NCBI RefSeq assembly: GCF_004153685.1
Contig: NZ_SDQD01000003.1
Coordinates: 1-64,000 of the forward strand
DNA length: 64,000 bases
Source of the DNA: Pollutimonas harenae
GTDB lineage: Bacteria > Pseudomonadota > Gammaproteobacteria > Burkholderiales > Burkholderiaceae_B
Direction of reading: 5' to 3'
Positions within the stretch are counted from its first letter, which is position 1. Every line of letters starts with the position of its first letter. Under the pieces are notes generated by a model that saw only the letters and a program-made list of their open reading frames with translations, had not been told where the DNA came from and did no database searches. Shown in pieces: positions 16,234 to 25,631 of the stretch. The position numbers were made by a program, and so were the translations under genes.

Positions 16234-19200
16234 TTAGCGCTGCATGGCGGACCATGCTTTTTGCAGACGCTTGACGGACACTGGCATGGGTGTACGCAGC
16301 TCTTGCGCGAAAAGTGCCACGCGCAGCTCCTCGATCAACCATCGGAACGCTTCGAGCTGGGTATCGCGAGCACCCTTCAGCCCCGATACCGCACGCTGAT
16401 ATTGCGTCAGCATAGGCGCCATTTCAGCCATCAGACGTGCGTCGCGCTCAGGATCAATCCGGAGCTTATCGATACGCACCTGAGCAGCTTTCAGATAGCG
16501 CGGGTAATGTTTGAGCTGACTATACGGTGTATTACGCAAAAACCATTTTCCCATCAGACCCGACTGCTGTTTTTGCAGGTCCGTGTACGCCGCAGCATGT
16601 GGCTTTGCCTGGGGCAGCTTCTTTTGCAGGGAAGACCACTCGGCCAGCACCTGACCCGCCAGTCTGGCTATCTCCTGCACCAGCAAGCCCAATCGTGCCT
16701 TACCTTCGTTGCGCCGCTGTTCAAAGCCCTGTTGATCGGTAGGCCAGGGGTCAGCCAGACAAGCCTGGTCCAGCGCGCAGTCCATGATTTGCTGTCGTAG
16801 TTCTTCCTGGGTACCCAGACTCATATACAACATACTCATGCGCGTCAGATCCGCAATGTTTTTTTCCTGGAATTTAACTTGCTCACGCAGAGCGAGGCGA
16901 AAAAGACGCAGCAAACCCGCATGATGCTGCTGGCGTGCCTGCTCCGGATCATCAAACACATCCAGATCGCAATGCGTTAGCTTGTCCACCAGCGCAGGAT
17001 ATCCGATAAAAGATTGTCCCTTGCGCTGGATCTCCATGATTTCGGGCAAAGGGCCGAAGGTCCAGTCGGTGAGCTTCTCGTGCGCCAGTGCCTGGGCAAT
17101 CTGGTCGTCACGCGCAGCCACCTTCTGGAACGAGACCTGCGCCTGCCGACCGTGCTCGGCCTTGAGCTGATCAAGATTACGTCCGCCTGACAGCATGCGC
17201 CCATGCTCATCCACCACTTTGAAGTTCATGAACAAATGTGCGGGAAGGTTTTCTGGTTTGAAATCGCTGCGCAAAGGCCGAACTTTGACCTGTTCCCACA
17301 TGTCAGAGCCTATGGCTTCCAGCAGGCCTCGGTCGGGTTGCACAGCACGCTCGAACCAGCGATCGACAAAACCAGCAGCATAGTCCGGTAAAGGCACACA
17401 GTGACGACGTAACTTTTGAGGCAAAGACTTCAACAGCAGATGCGTTTTTTCCTTGAGCATGCCTGGCACCAGCCATTCGCAGCGCGAAGGATCAATCTGG
17501 TTCAAAGCAAACAAGGGAACAGTCAGTGTTACGCCATCGCGTACGGAGCCGGGCTCAAAATGATAATCAAGCGCCATCGTCACGCCCTGCCAGTCCACCG
17601 TCTTTGGAAAGACATCAGTGGTGATGCCAGCTGCATCGTGACGCATCAGGGCATCACGTGTCAGCAGCAAGGACTGTGCCTGCTCTTTACTCAGGCCTTT
17701 ATGCCATTTTTCCAGACTTGCCGTCTGGCAAACTTCGGTCGGGATGTGCTCATCGTAGAAAGCATATATCAGCGTATCGTCGACCAGAATGTCGGGCCGC
17801 CGGGTCTGATGCTCCAGTTTTTCGATCGAAGCAATAAGCTGCCGATTGTGCTTCAGGAAAGGCAATGACGAGTCGATCTCACCGGGGACCAATGCTTGTC
17901 GAATAAACAGCTCCCGTGCCTGGGCCGGATCAATCTTGCCAAAGTGCACACGTCTGCCGGTGTAAATGGGCAAACCATACAAAGTTGCTCGCTCGTTGGC
18001 CACGACTTGCCCCGCTTTCTTCTCCCAGCGGGGATCAGACCAGCTGCGCCGTACCAAATGCGCACCGGCTTTTTCCAGCCAGACGGGATCTATACGCGCC
18101 ACGCAGCGAGCATACAAGCGGGTGGTCTCGACAAGCTCGGCCGCAACCAGCCACCGGCCGGCTTTCTTTACCAGACGGGAACCGGGATGTATATGAAAGC
18201 GTATATCGCGCGCTCCCTGATAAACCGACCCATCATCGCTTTTCAAGCCTATATTGCCCAGCAAGCCAGCCAGCAGAGCCAAGTGAGTCTGCTCATAGGT
18301 CGCATCCAGCGTGTTCAGACGCCAACCTTGCTCTCCAACCAAGGCAGTCAGTTGGCTATGTACATCTCGCCATTCGCGCAGCCGCAAGGGTGACAGAAAG
18401 TTCTGACGCAACAAGGCGACCAACTTGCGCTGTGATGCCTTGTGTTCAACTTGCTCGCCATACCAGCGCCACAGCTTCAGATATGAAATGAACTCCGACT
18501 TGTCATCGCCAAACTTGGCATGAGCCGCTTCTGAAGCCTCACGCTCCTGCATGGGGCGATCACGCGGGTCCTGGACTGACAGGGCCGACGCAATTATCAA
18601 GATTTCGTTTAAACATTGTTGATCTTTTGCCGCCAGTATCATACGCGCCAGACGTGGATCCACCGGAAGACGCGACAGTGTCTGGCCCACATCAGTCAAT
18701 TGATTGTGCTCGTCGATGGCACCCAGCTCCTGAAGCAAGTGATAGCCATCAGCAATCGCCCGCCCGGGCGGACGATCCACAAAGGGAAAGGTTTCTATGT
18801 CGTCCAGCTTCAGCGCCTTCATACGCAAAATCACCGAGGCCAGCGAGGACCGCAACACTTCCGGATCTGTGAAAGAGGCACGTTGCTTGAAATCAGTTTC
18901 GTCGTAAAGACGCACACACACACCCGGCCCAATACGCCCACATCGACCAGCCCGCTGGTTGGCCGATGCCTGACTGATGGACTCGATACGCAGTTGCTCA
19001 ACCTTATTGCGCCAGGAATAGCGCTTGACACGCGCCAGACCGCTATCGACCACATAACGTATGCCTGGCACAGTCAAGGAAGTTTCGGCCACATTGGTGG
19101 CCAGCACAATACGTCGTGCATTGCCCTGAGGGCGAAAAATACGTTCCTGCTCAGCCTGCGACAGCCGGGCATACAAGGGGAGCACTTCGGTTGCGGGAGG

Positions 19201-20106
19201 ATGATTCTTACGCAGAGCTTCGACTGTTTCTCGTATTTCGCGCTCTCCCGGCAGAAAGACCAGGACATCGCCTGGGCCGTGATGAGCGCACTCTGCGACA
19301 CCATCCACCACCGCGTCGATCAGGTCACGCTCTTCATCCGCAGCCTGGCGGCGGCCCCCTGCCTCCTCGCCCGGGCCTGCGCCGTCGCGCATGATGGGTC
19401 GGTACAGAATATCGACGGGATACAAACGGCCTGATACTTCGATGACGGGCGCCGGCCGGCCATGCTGGGCAAAATGCTGAGCGAAACGGTCAGCGTCTAT
19501 TGTGGCTGAAGTGATGATGAGCTTAAGGTCGCGGCGCCGGGGAAGCAGCTGCAACAGGAAGCCCAGCAGAAAATCAATATTCAGGCTGCGCTCGTGAGCC
19601 TCATCAATAATAATCGTATCGTATCGACGCAATAGCGGATCACGCTGCGATTCGGCAAGCAAAATGCCATCAGTCATCAGTTTGACGGCGGCATGAGGAC
19701 CCGTACGGTCATTGAAGCGAATCTGGTAGCCCACCCAATCGCCCAGCTCGGTATTCAACTCCTGAGCAATGCGTTTGGCCACCGACGTGGCAGCCAACCG
19801 GCGCGGCTGTGTATGCCCTATCATCTTCTCCCGGCCACGTCCCAGCTCAAGGCAGATTTTCGGCAGTTGCGTCGTTTTGCCCGACCCGGTCTCACCACAA
19901 ACAATCACCACCTGATGGTGCTGTATGGCCTCGGCAATATCAGCGCGCCGCGAGCTGACCGGCAAGTCTTCCGGATAATGCAGCGACGGCAGAGGCCTGT
20001 CAGGACGAGGTGCCGCCCTGCCCTGGCCACCCCGGTTCCGGCCTTTGCGACCCTCAGGGGCGCTGTTTGTGTGTGTGTTTTCCGACAAATTAACTGGCGC
20101 TTGCAT
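16234..20106 (-). CDS. hrpA: ATP-dependent RNA helicase HrpA
   Basis: A 1290-residue DEAH-box helicase (E. coli 1300) involved in ribosome rescue of stalled mRNAs and fimbrial mRNA processing in enterics. CGETGSGKTTQLPK near residue 70 is motif I, IIDEAHERSLN near 165 is the DEAH box, SATID near 200 motif III, and QRAGRCGRIGPG near 382 motif VI. The HA2, OB-fold and the long C-terminal HrpA-specific region follow. The first 40 residues are basic and Gly/Arg-rich (GRKGRNRGGQGRAAPRP). It is transcribed away from argA across an 81-base divergent region and leads into dnaE. Confidence 0.95.
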   Translation of the reverse strand: MQAPVNLSENTHTNSAPEGRKGRNRGGQGRAAPRPDRPLPSLHYPEDLPVSSRRADIAEAIQHHQVVIVCGETGSGKTTQLPKICLELGRGREKMIGHTQPRRLAATSVAKRIAQELNTELGDWVGYQIRFNDRTGPHAAVKLMTDGILLAESQRDPLLRRYDTIIIDEAHERSLNIDFLLGFLLQLLPRRRDLKLIITSATIDADRFAQHFAQHGRPAPVIEVSGRLYPVDILYRPIMRDGAGPGEEAGGRRQAADEERDLIDAVVDGVAECAHHGPGDVLVFLPGEREIRETVEALRKNHPPATEVLPLYARLSQAEQERIFRPQGNARRIVLATNVAETSLTVPGIRYVVDSGLARVKRYSWRNKVEQLRIESISQASANQRAGRCGRIGPGVCVRLYDETDFKQRASFTDPEVLRSSLASVILRMKALKLDDIETFPFVDRPPGRAIADGYHLLQELGAIDEHNQLTDVGQTLSRLPVDPRLARMILAAKDQQCLNEILIIASALSVQDPRDRPMQEREASEAAHAKFGDDKSEFISYLKLWRWYGEQVEHKASQRKLVALLRQNFLSPLRLREWRDVHSQLTALVGEQGWRLNTLDATYEQTHLALLAGLLGNIGLKSDDGSVYQGARDIRFHIHPGSRLVKKAGRWLVAAELVETTRLYARCVARIDPVWLEKAGAHLVRRSWSDPRWEKKAGQVVANERATLYGLPIYTGRRVHFGKIDPAQARELFIRQALVPGEIDSSLPFLKHNRQLIASIEKLEHQTRRPDILVDDTLIYAFYDEHIPTEVCQTASLEKWHKGLSKEQAQSLLLTRDALMRHDAAGITTDVFPKTVDWQGVTMALDYHFEPGSVRDGVTLTVPLFALNQIDPSRCEWLVPGMLKEKTHLLLKSLPQKLRRHCVPLPDYAAGFVDRWFERAVQPDRGLLEAIGSDMWEQVKVRPLRSDFKPENLPAHLFMNFKVVDEHGRMLSGGRNLDQLKAEHGRQAQVSFQKVAARDDQIAQALAHEKLTDWTFGPLPEIMEIQRKGQSFIGYPALVDKLTHCDLDVFDDPEQARQQHHAGLLRLFRLALREQVKFQEKNIADLTRMSMLYMSLGTQEELRQQIMDCALDQACLADPWPTDQQGFEQRRNEGKARLGLLVQEIARLAGQVLAEWSSLQKKLPQAKPHAAAYTDLQKQQSGLMGKWFLRNTPYSQLKHYPRYLKAAQVRIDKLRIDPERDARLMAEMAPMLTQYQRAVSGLKGARDTQLEAFRWLIEELRVALFAQELRTPMPVSVKRLQKAWSAMQR

Positions 20107-20187
20107 GAAACTTCTTTAGTATGTGCTGTGCATCATTATAATTTTGGCTGGATGCAACCCATTTTTTGCCGAGGCTTGAACAACGAC

Positions 20188-21546
20188 ATGAGCACTATCG
20201 AGACCGACACCACGCTATCTGCACAAGACGCTCCAGAATTTGCTCCGGCCCAGTTTGTGCGATGGTTTCGCGAGGTGGCGCCCTATGTGCACGACTTTCG
20301 GGGCAAAACCTTTGTTGTGGCGTTCGGCGGCGAACTGGTCAGCGACGGCGCACTGAATACGCTAATACAGGACTTATCGCTGTTGTCGGCGCTGGGCGTA
20401 AAGCTGATTCTGGTGCATGGCTCGCGCCCCCAAGTCAATGAGCAACTCAAACTGAAAGGTTACCAGATTCAGTTTGGGCGCGGCACCGAGCCTACCGGGG
20501 CAGAAGCGCTCGAGTGCGCCAAAGAGGCGGCAGGTGAAATTCGCCTGGATATCGAAGCAGCATTCAGCCAGGGGCTACCCAACACGCCCATGTCGCACGC
20601 TCAGGTACGCGTCATTTCAGGCAACTTCGTTACAGCCCGCCCGGTGGGTGTCATCGATGGCGTCGACTACAAGCATGCTGGTGCCGTCCGAAAGCTGGAT
20701 ACCGACGCCATGAAAAGCGTTATTAATCAGGGTGCCATCGTTCTGCTGTCACCCCTGGGCTTTTCACCCACAGGCGAAGCATTCAACCTGGCCATGGAAG
20801 ACCTGGCCACCAGTGCAGCCATTGCCCTGCGTGCCGAGAAACTCATCTTCCTGACGCAGGATCGCACCGTACGCGATGAAGATGGGTCGGTCGATACCGA
20901 ACTGGCCCGCGAAGATGCCGACAAGCTATTGGCAGAAGGCTCGCTGGACGAAGACACCGCATTTTTTCTGACCCATGCCTCGCGTGCGGTCAAGCGCGGT
21001 GTCGCTCGCGCCCATCTGGTACCGTACACGCTTGACGGCAGCGTGCTGCTGGAAATTTTCACACACGATGGCGTAGGCACCATGGTGGTGGAAGATACGC
21101 TGGACGACCTGCGCCCCGCTTCAGTCGACGATGTAGGCGCCATCGTCCAGCTCATCGAGCCGCTTGAAGCCGACGGCACCTTGGTGCCTCGAGGCCGGTC
21201 GGTCATTGAACGCGATGTGGAAAAGTTCACTGTCCTGGAGCACGATGGCGTGATCTATGGCTGCGTGGCGATTATTCCCTATCTATCTGAAAACATGGCC
21301 GAAATGGCCTGTCTGATTGTGCACCAGGAATGGCAAGGCACGGGCGAAGGCGAGATGCTGCTGCGTCATGCCGAGCACCGTGCTCGCTCTATGGGCGCCA
21401 AGCGTCTGTTCGTGCTGACCACTCGCACCTCGCACTGGTTCATGAAGCGTGGTTTTGTCCAAGGCGGTATATCTGACTTGCCCAAAGAGCGCCAGACGCA
21501 CTACAACCGTTCGCGTAACAGCCTGGTGTTCATCAAGAAACTATAG
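20188..21546 (+). CDS. argA: N-acetylglutamate synthase
   Basis: Catalyses acetyl-CoA plus L-glutamate to N-acetylglutamate, the first committed step of arginine synthesis. The 452-residue classical ArgA form has an N-terminal amino-acid-kinase-like domain (residues about 30-290; VVAFGGELVSDG, LVHGSRPQVN), which binds the feedback inhibitor arginine in this family. The C-terminal GNAT acetyltransferase domain (about 305-452) shows CLIVHQEWQGTGEGEMLL, the acetyl-CoA pyrophosphate loop. The ATG at 20188 is chosen because it matches family starts and lies outside hrpA; a longer frame would run deep into hrpA in antisense. It is divergent from hrpA. Confidence 0.93.
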   Translation: MSTIETDTTLSAQDAPEFAPAQFVRWFREVAPYVHDFRGKTFVVAFGGELVSDGALNTLIQDLSLLSALGVKLILVHGSRPQVNEQLKLKGYQIQFGRGTEPTGAEALECAKEAAGEIRLDIEAAFSQGLPNTPMSHAQVRVISGNFVTARPVGVIDGVDYKHAGAVRKLDTDAMKSVINQGAIVLLSPLGFSPTGEAFNLAMEDLATSAAIALRAEKLIFLTQDRTVRDEDGSVDTELAREDADKLLAEGSLDEDTAFFLTHASRAVKRGVARAHLVPYTLDGSVLLEIFTHDGVGTMVVEDTLDDLRPASVDDVGAIVQLIEPLEADGTLVPRGRSVIERDVEKFTVLEHDGVIYGCVAIIPYLSENMAEMACLIVHQEWQGTGEGEMLLRHAEHRARSMGAKRLFVLTTRTSHWFMKRGFVQGGISDLPKERQTHYNRSRNSLVFIKKL

Positions 21547-21584
21547 GCTTCGAGCCGGCTCAGGCTGGGTTGCTGCAACTGGCA

Positions 21585-22391
21585 TCAGGCGAATTTCAGG
21601 GCAATCCCGCCATCAACCAGCAACTCGATGCCAGTGACGTAGCGGGATTCGTCAGAGGCAAGAAACAAGGCCGCATAGGCAACATCCCAGGCCTCACCCA
21701 TATGGCCCATGGGAACCTGGCTATCGCGCTTGCGCCACATCGCTTCGACATCGCCGCCGGCATATTCGGCAGCCATACCCGCAGTACGCTCAACCATGGG
21801 GGTTTTCATCAAACCGGGGAGAACCGCGTTAACACGGATATTATCCTGCGCGTACTGTGCAGCCGTCGTGCGGGTCATGTGATTCATGGCGGCCTTGCTG
21901 GCAGAATAGGTAACGTAAGCAACGCCGCTGTCGCGGATCGACGCGATGGACGAAATATTGATGATAGAGCCGCCCCCTTGCCGCTGCATGACGGGAACCA
22001 CGTGCTTCATGGCCAGAAAGCAACTTTTCAGGTTGATGTCGAAGACTCTATCCCATTCTGCTTCAGTCGTTTCGACCACACCACCCGTGCTGACGATGCC
22101 TACATTGTTGTCCAGGACGTCAATGCGGCCGTATTTGGCCAAAGTGGCATCCACGACCGCCTTGATATCATCTGACCTGGTGACATCTGCATACAGGGCA
22201 GTAGCGTCAAAACCTTCACCCCTGATGATATCAACCGTCTCGTTGGCTGCTGATTCGTTGACATCCACACAAACGACTTGAGCGCCTTCGCGCGCAAAGA
22301 CAACGGCGGTGGCCTTGCCATTACCCCAACCGGCGCCAATAGAGCCAGCCCCCATGACAACAGCCACTTTACCTTGCAAGCGATTAGCCAT
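21585..22391 (-). CDS. SDR-family oxidoreductase of the TRAP/CoA cluster
   Basis: A 268-residue classical short-chain dehydrogenase. The cofactor loop reads GAGSIGAGWGNGKAT, slightly longer than the usual TGxxxGxG. CVDVNES near residue 37 has an Asp at the end of beta-2, favouring NAD over NADP. The catalytic set is NISSIAS with Ser near 146 and YSASK (Tyr/Lys near 160); NNVG replaces the common NNAG. AAAGGAA stands before the ATG at 22391. It is the last gene of the cluster, after dctM, and probably oxidises a hydroxy group of the imported compound or its CoA ester. The substrate is unknown. Confidence 0.85.
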   Translation of the reverse strand: MANRLQGKVAVVMGAGSIGAGWGNGKATAVVFAREGAQVVCVDVNESAANETVDIIRGEGFDATALYADVTRSDDIKAVVDATLAKYGRIDVLDNNVGIVSTGGVVETTEAEWDRVFDINLKSCFLAMKHVVPVMQRQGGGSIINISSIASIRDSGVAYVTYSASKAAMNHMTRTTAAQYAQDNIRVNAVLPGLMKTPMVERTAGMAAEYAGGDVEAMWRKRDSQVPMGHMGEAWDVAYAALFLASDESRYVTGIELLVDGGIALKFA

Positions 22392-22472
22392 TTCTATTCC
22401 TTTGCATATGAGGTGGTTTTTCTTTGGAGCGATGGAGGCCATCAGAGCCTGAGGCTACGCCCCATATCAGAC

Positions 22473-23789
22473 TTATTTACCCAGCATATTTTCAGGCAAC
22501 CATGTAACCAGAACTGGAAAAAAGAACAGGATAAGCGTGGTGATGATCTCCATGATCACAAACCACCAGGCTCCGCGAAAAATTTGTGACAAAGGGGTGC
22601 TGCGGTCAATACCGGCAATCACATAAACGTTCAAACCTACCGGCGGAGTGATGAGACCGATCTCACACATTTTGACCGCAAGAATACCGAACCAAATAGG
22701 ATCGAAGCCTAGCGACACGACAGTGGGGAACATAATGGGCAGCGTAATCACCAGCATCGAAAACGCGTCCAAAAACATGCCGAGCGGAAAATAGATAAGG
22801 AGCAGCAACCCTATGATCAGCATAGGGTGCAACGGCGCTTCGACCACAGCACTGGCAATCGCCTGGGGAACTTGAGCCAGGCTCAGAAAATAGCTGAAAA
22901 CCCCTGCACCAACTATCGTCATCATGATCATGACGGTTGTGGTGGCGGACGAGCGAAAGCTTTGGTATAGGCTGCGACCCAGGCTGGGCCGGGCAGTATG
23001 CGAAAAACAAAGCATCAGGAAGGCAACAAAAGCCCCGATGGCTCCCGCCTCTGTAGGCGTTACAAACCCCAGGTAAATACCACCCAATACGACAAAAAAC
23101 AATACAAATACCTGCCATGCGCCGCCCAAGGAAAGCAATCGCTCGCCCCAAGGCGATTTGGCCACGGGCGCCTGTTTATGCTCGAGACGTACACTGACGA
23201 CCCAGATACCGGCCATGAATACTAGGGTAGTCAAAAGACCGGGAATCACACCTGCCACCAACATCTTGCCTGCGGACACTTCTGTCAGGGCGGCGTAAAA
23301 AATCAGCAATACACTGGGTGGAATCAAGACACCCAGCACGCCACCTGCCGCTACGGCACCGGCTGACAACCTGGGGTCATACCCCGCCTTTTTCATTTCA
23401 GGAATGGCAACCGAGCCAACGGTTGCGGCGGTAGCCACACTGGAACCAGAGGTTGCGGCAAATCCGGCACTGGTCAGCACACTGGCCATGGCCAGTCCGC
23501 CAGGCCAGTGCCCTACCCATTTACGAGCCACGCCAAATAATTTTTGACCGACCCCTGCATGGTGCGCAAACGCACCCATCAAGATAAACAAGGGGACTAC
23601 AGTGAGCAAATAAGAAGCCGTCTGATGGTATGAAAACGACTTCAGGCGATTCAGGACAAAGTCCAGGTTTTCGATCATGACGATCCCTACAACGCCGGCA
23701 AGGCCCAGCGCCGCGAAGACCGGCGTACCGATGATCATCAGTACGAAAATCAAGCTTGTTGCCACAATGGTGGCTGTTGTGTAGTCCAT
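22473..23789 (-). CDS. TRAP transporter large permease (DctM)
   Basis: A 438-residue inner-membrane protein of the DctM family, the main translocation subunit of a tripartite ATP-independent periplasmic transporter driven by the sodium or proton gradient. It has about 12 hydrophobic segments. Family motifs include GGLAMASVLTSAGFAATSGSS near residue 95-115 and the second-half repeat region LGMFLDAFSMLVITLPIMFP near 350, with ITPPVGLNVY near 395. It works with DctQ (79 bases upstream) and DctP. No alternative function is plausible; the solute cannot be read from this subunit. Confidence 0.92.
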   Translation of the reverse strand: MDYTTATIVATSLIFVLMIIGTPVFAALGLAGVVGIVMIENLDFVLNRLKSFSYHQTASYLLTVVPLFILMGAFAHHAGVGQKLFGVARKWVGHWPGGLAMASVLTSAGFAATSGSSVATAATVGSVAIPEMKKAGYDPRLSAGAVAAGGVLGVLIPPSVLLIFYAALTEVSAGKMLVAGVIPGLLTTLVFMAGIWVVSVRLEHKQAPVAKSPWGERLLSLGGAWQVFVLFFVVLGGIYLGFVTPTEAGAIGAFVAFLMLCFSHTARPSLGRSLYQSFRSSATTTVMIMMTIVGAGVFSYFLSLAQVPQAIASAVVEAPLHPMLIIGLLLLIYFPLGMFLDAFSMLVITLPIMFPTVVSLGFDPIWFGILAVKMCEIGLITPPVGLNVYVIAGIDRSTPLSQIFRGAWWFVIMEIITTLILFFFPVLVTWLPENMLGK

Positions 23790-23868
23790 ATTTGTCTCGT
23801 TAGGCGTGCCTGCATCGATAGTTGTGCAGGCTATTATTCACGCATACTGGCAACGGCAAAGCGCAGAT

Positions 23869-24402
23869 TTAATGCAACTGGCTTGCGGCAATATCGCCAC
23901 TGACTTTCTCTTGTGGCACTTCTTTGCTGACGAGAATACGCAAGGCTTCAAAAGCCATTTGCAGGCAACCGAACCAAAGACCTATGGCCAATATGATTTT
24001 GGCCCACCAGATTGGGAACTGCACATACCCCCACCGGAACTCGCGTATTGCCGTGGAAGCAATGGCGTCTTCGGTGGATGGAATGGCCAGCAACAGCAGC
24101 ATGAGCGCTGCCATACTCCAGGCAATGGCTTCGAGCACGACACGTACGGAGTGCGGAACTTTCTCTAGAAGCATATTGACCCGAATGTGGGCGTTATCAA
24201 TTTTAGTCCAGCCCAAGCCCATGAACACCAGCAAAACCATGCTGGTTTCCGCCATTTCAAAAACACCGGAAATGGGCCTGCCCGTCAGGGCTCGGACGGT
24301 AACATCGATCGTCGTGCCTAACATCAGAAAAGCCAGACACAGTAAGGCGATCAGGCCGAAAACATTCGAAAGCTTGCTAAATACAGTATCGAGAGACTTC
24401 AT
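23869..24402 (-). CDS. TRAP transporter small permease (DctQ)
   Basis: A 177-residue protein with four hydrophobic helices, as expected of the DctQ subunit that supports DctM. The segment [23 protein letters not shown] near residues 35-57 and the following [15 protein letters not shown] are characteristic of the family. An AGGAG Shine-Dalgarno sits a few bases upstream of the ATG at 24402, which rules out the longer in-frame start. It lies between dctP and dctM in the usual P-Q-M order. Confidence 0.9.
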   Translation of the reverse strand: MKSLDTVFSKLSNVFGLIALLCLAFLMLGTTIDVTVRALTGRPISGVFEMAETSMVLLVFMGLGWTKIDNAHIRVNMLLEKVPHSVRVVLEAIAWSMAALMLLLLAIPSTEDAIASTAIREFRWGYVQFPIWWAKIILAIGLWFGCLQMAFEALRILVSKEVPQEKVSGDIAASQLH

Positions 24403-24492
24403 ATGTACTCCTACCAAGGAGATGGGGGCTCGCCCGACCCGTGCTGCGCCGGGCAATCAGCACGGCGCAGCACGGTAGGCGGGGTAGCTTGC

Positions 24493-25584
24493 TTATGCTT
24501 TCAGTGCAATTTCTTCTGGGCGCAAGAGCTTGCCGGCAGGGCCGTGCTTGGCAATGGCGGCGTCGATCAGCTTCTGCATTTGCTCGCCGTCTACGCCGGC
24601 AGGTTTAGCCACCGTTTCAATCCATTTATTGACCTGGGCGGGCTGCACTGCCTTTTTGGCAGCCTGCTTCAAGTCATCGGGCCAGATATTGAACTTCACT
24701 CCTTCGGCCAACGCGCGTTCTACATACTTGCGGTTGCTTTGGTCGTAGATAGTGGTGTATTGCCCTGCATAAATCTCATCGACAATTTCATTGCTTATTT
24801 TCTGAATATCTTCAGGCAAAGAATTCCAGTAATCGAGATTCATGATGGTTGCGGAAGGTGCATGCGGGCCGTCGCCAATATCGGTAAAGTGTGGTGCGAT
24901 TTCATGCAGGTTATAGGCAATAGCCGTAATGAAATCAAAACCATACACACCATCGAGCACGCCGCGCTCAAGCGCCGTATACACCTCTGGGGCAGCCATG
25001 GGTACAGCGGTACCACCCATGGCTTCAATGACGTCGGTGGCGACACCGTAGCCACGAATACGCTTGCCCTTGAAGTCTTCGAGCGAATTAATAGGCGTGC
25101 GTGTAATCAAAGGCGCATAGTTCCAGTTGGTCCAGTACATGACTTTGGACTTGTGGCGCTTTTCCCATTCATCGCGCAAAGGCTGGAACTCCTGATATAC
25201 ATCACGACATACCAGCAATAAAGCATCGGCCCGCTCCATGCGGTAGTACCACTCGAGGCCTCGTGTAACCGGCAGGTCGGCCTGATAGTATCCCGGTGAA
25301 ATCAGCGACATTTCAGAGGTGTTGTCACGCACAGCGGACAGGTGTTCGCCCACCTTATTTAGCGAGCCCGCCCAATAGCGTCGAACATTGACACGGCCAC
25401 CAGAGCGCTTTTCAAGCTCGGACAGAAACCATTGATCAAGCCCGGAAGGGCCAGCTGTTTCTGAAACGTAGCTATCGAATTTGAATGAAATCTTCTTCTG
25501 GGCCAGTGCGTTGAGTGGCAAGCCACCGAAAGCACCCACACCGGCCAATGCGCCGGCAGTCTTGAGAAAGTGACGTCGTTGCAT
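24493..25584 (-). CDS. TRAP transporter solute-binding protein (DctP)
   Basis: A 363-residue periplasmic binding protein. The N-terminus MQRRHFLKTAGALAGVGAFG is a twin-arginine signal (RRHFLK followed by a weakly hydrophobic segment and ALA), so it would be exported folded through Tat. LEDFKGKRIRGYGVATDVIEAMGG near residues 155-178 carries the conserved Arg that binds the carboxylate of TRAP substrates. FDFITAIAYNL and WNSLPEDIQK are also family features. A strong AAGGAGG site precedes the ATG at 25584. Next to CoA ligase and thiolase genes, the ligand is probably an organic or aromatic acid. Confidence 0.92.
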   Translation of the reverse strand: MQRRHFLKTAGALAGVGAFGGLPLNALAQKKISFKFDSYVSETAGPSGLDQWFLSELEKRSGGRVNVRRYWAGSLNKVGEHLSAVRDNTSEMSLISPGYYQADLPVTRGLEWYYRMERADALLLVCRDVYQEFQPLRDEWEKRHKSKVMYWTNWNYAPLITRTPINSLEDFKGKRIRGYGVATDVIEAMGGTAVPMAAPEVYTALERGVLDGVYGFDFITAIAYNLHEIAPHFTDIGDGPHAPSATIMNLDYWNSLPEDIQKISNEIVDEIYAGQYTTIYDQSNRKYVERALAEGVKFNIWPDDLKQAAKKAVQPAQVNKWIETVAKPAGVDGEQMQKLIDAAIAKHGPAGKLLRPEEIALKA

Positions 25585-25631
25585 GTATCCTCCTTGGTTC
25601 TAGTAATGACCATATATACTGTTGAACAAAA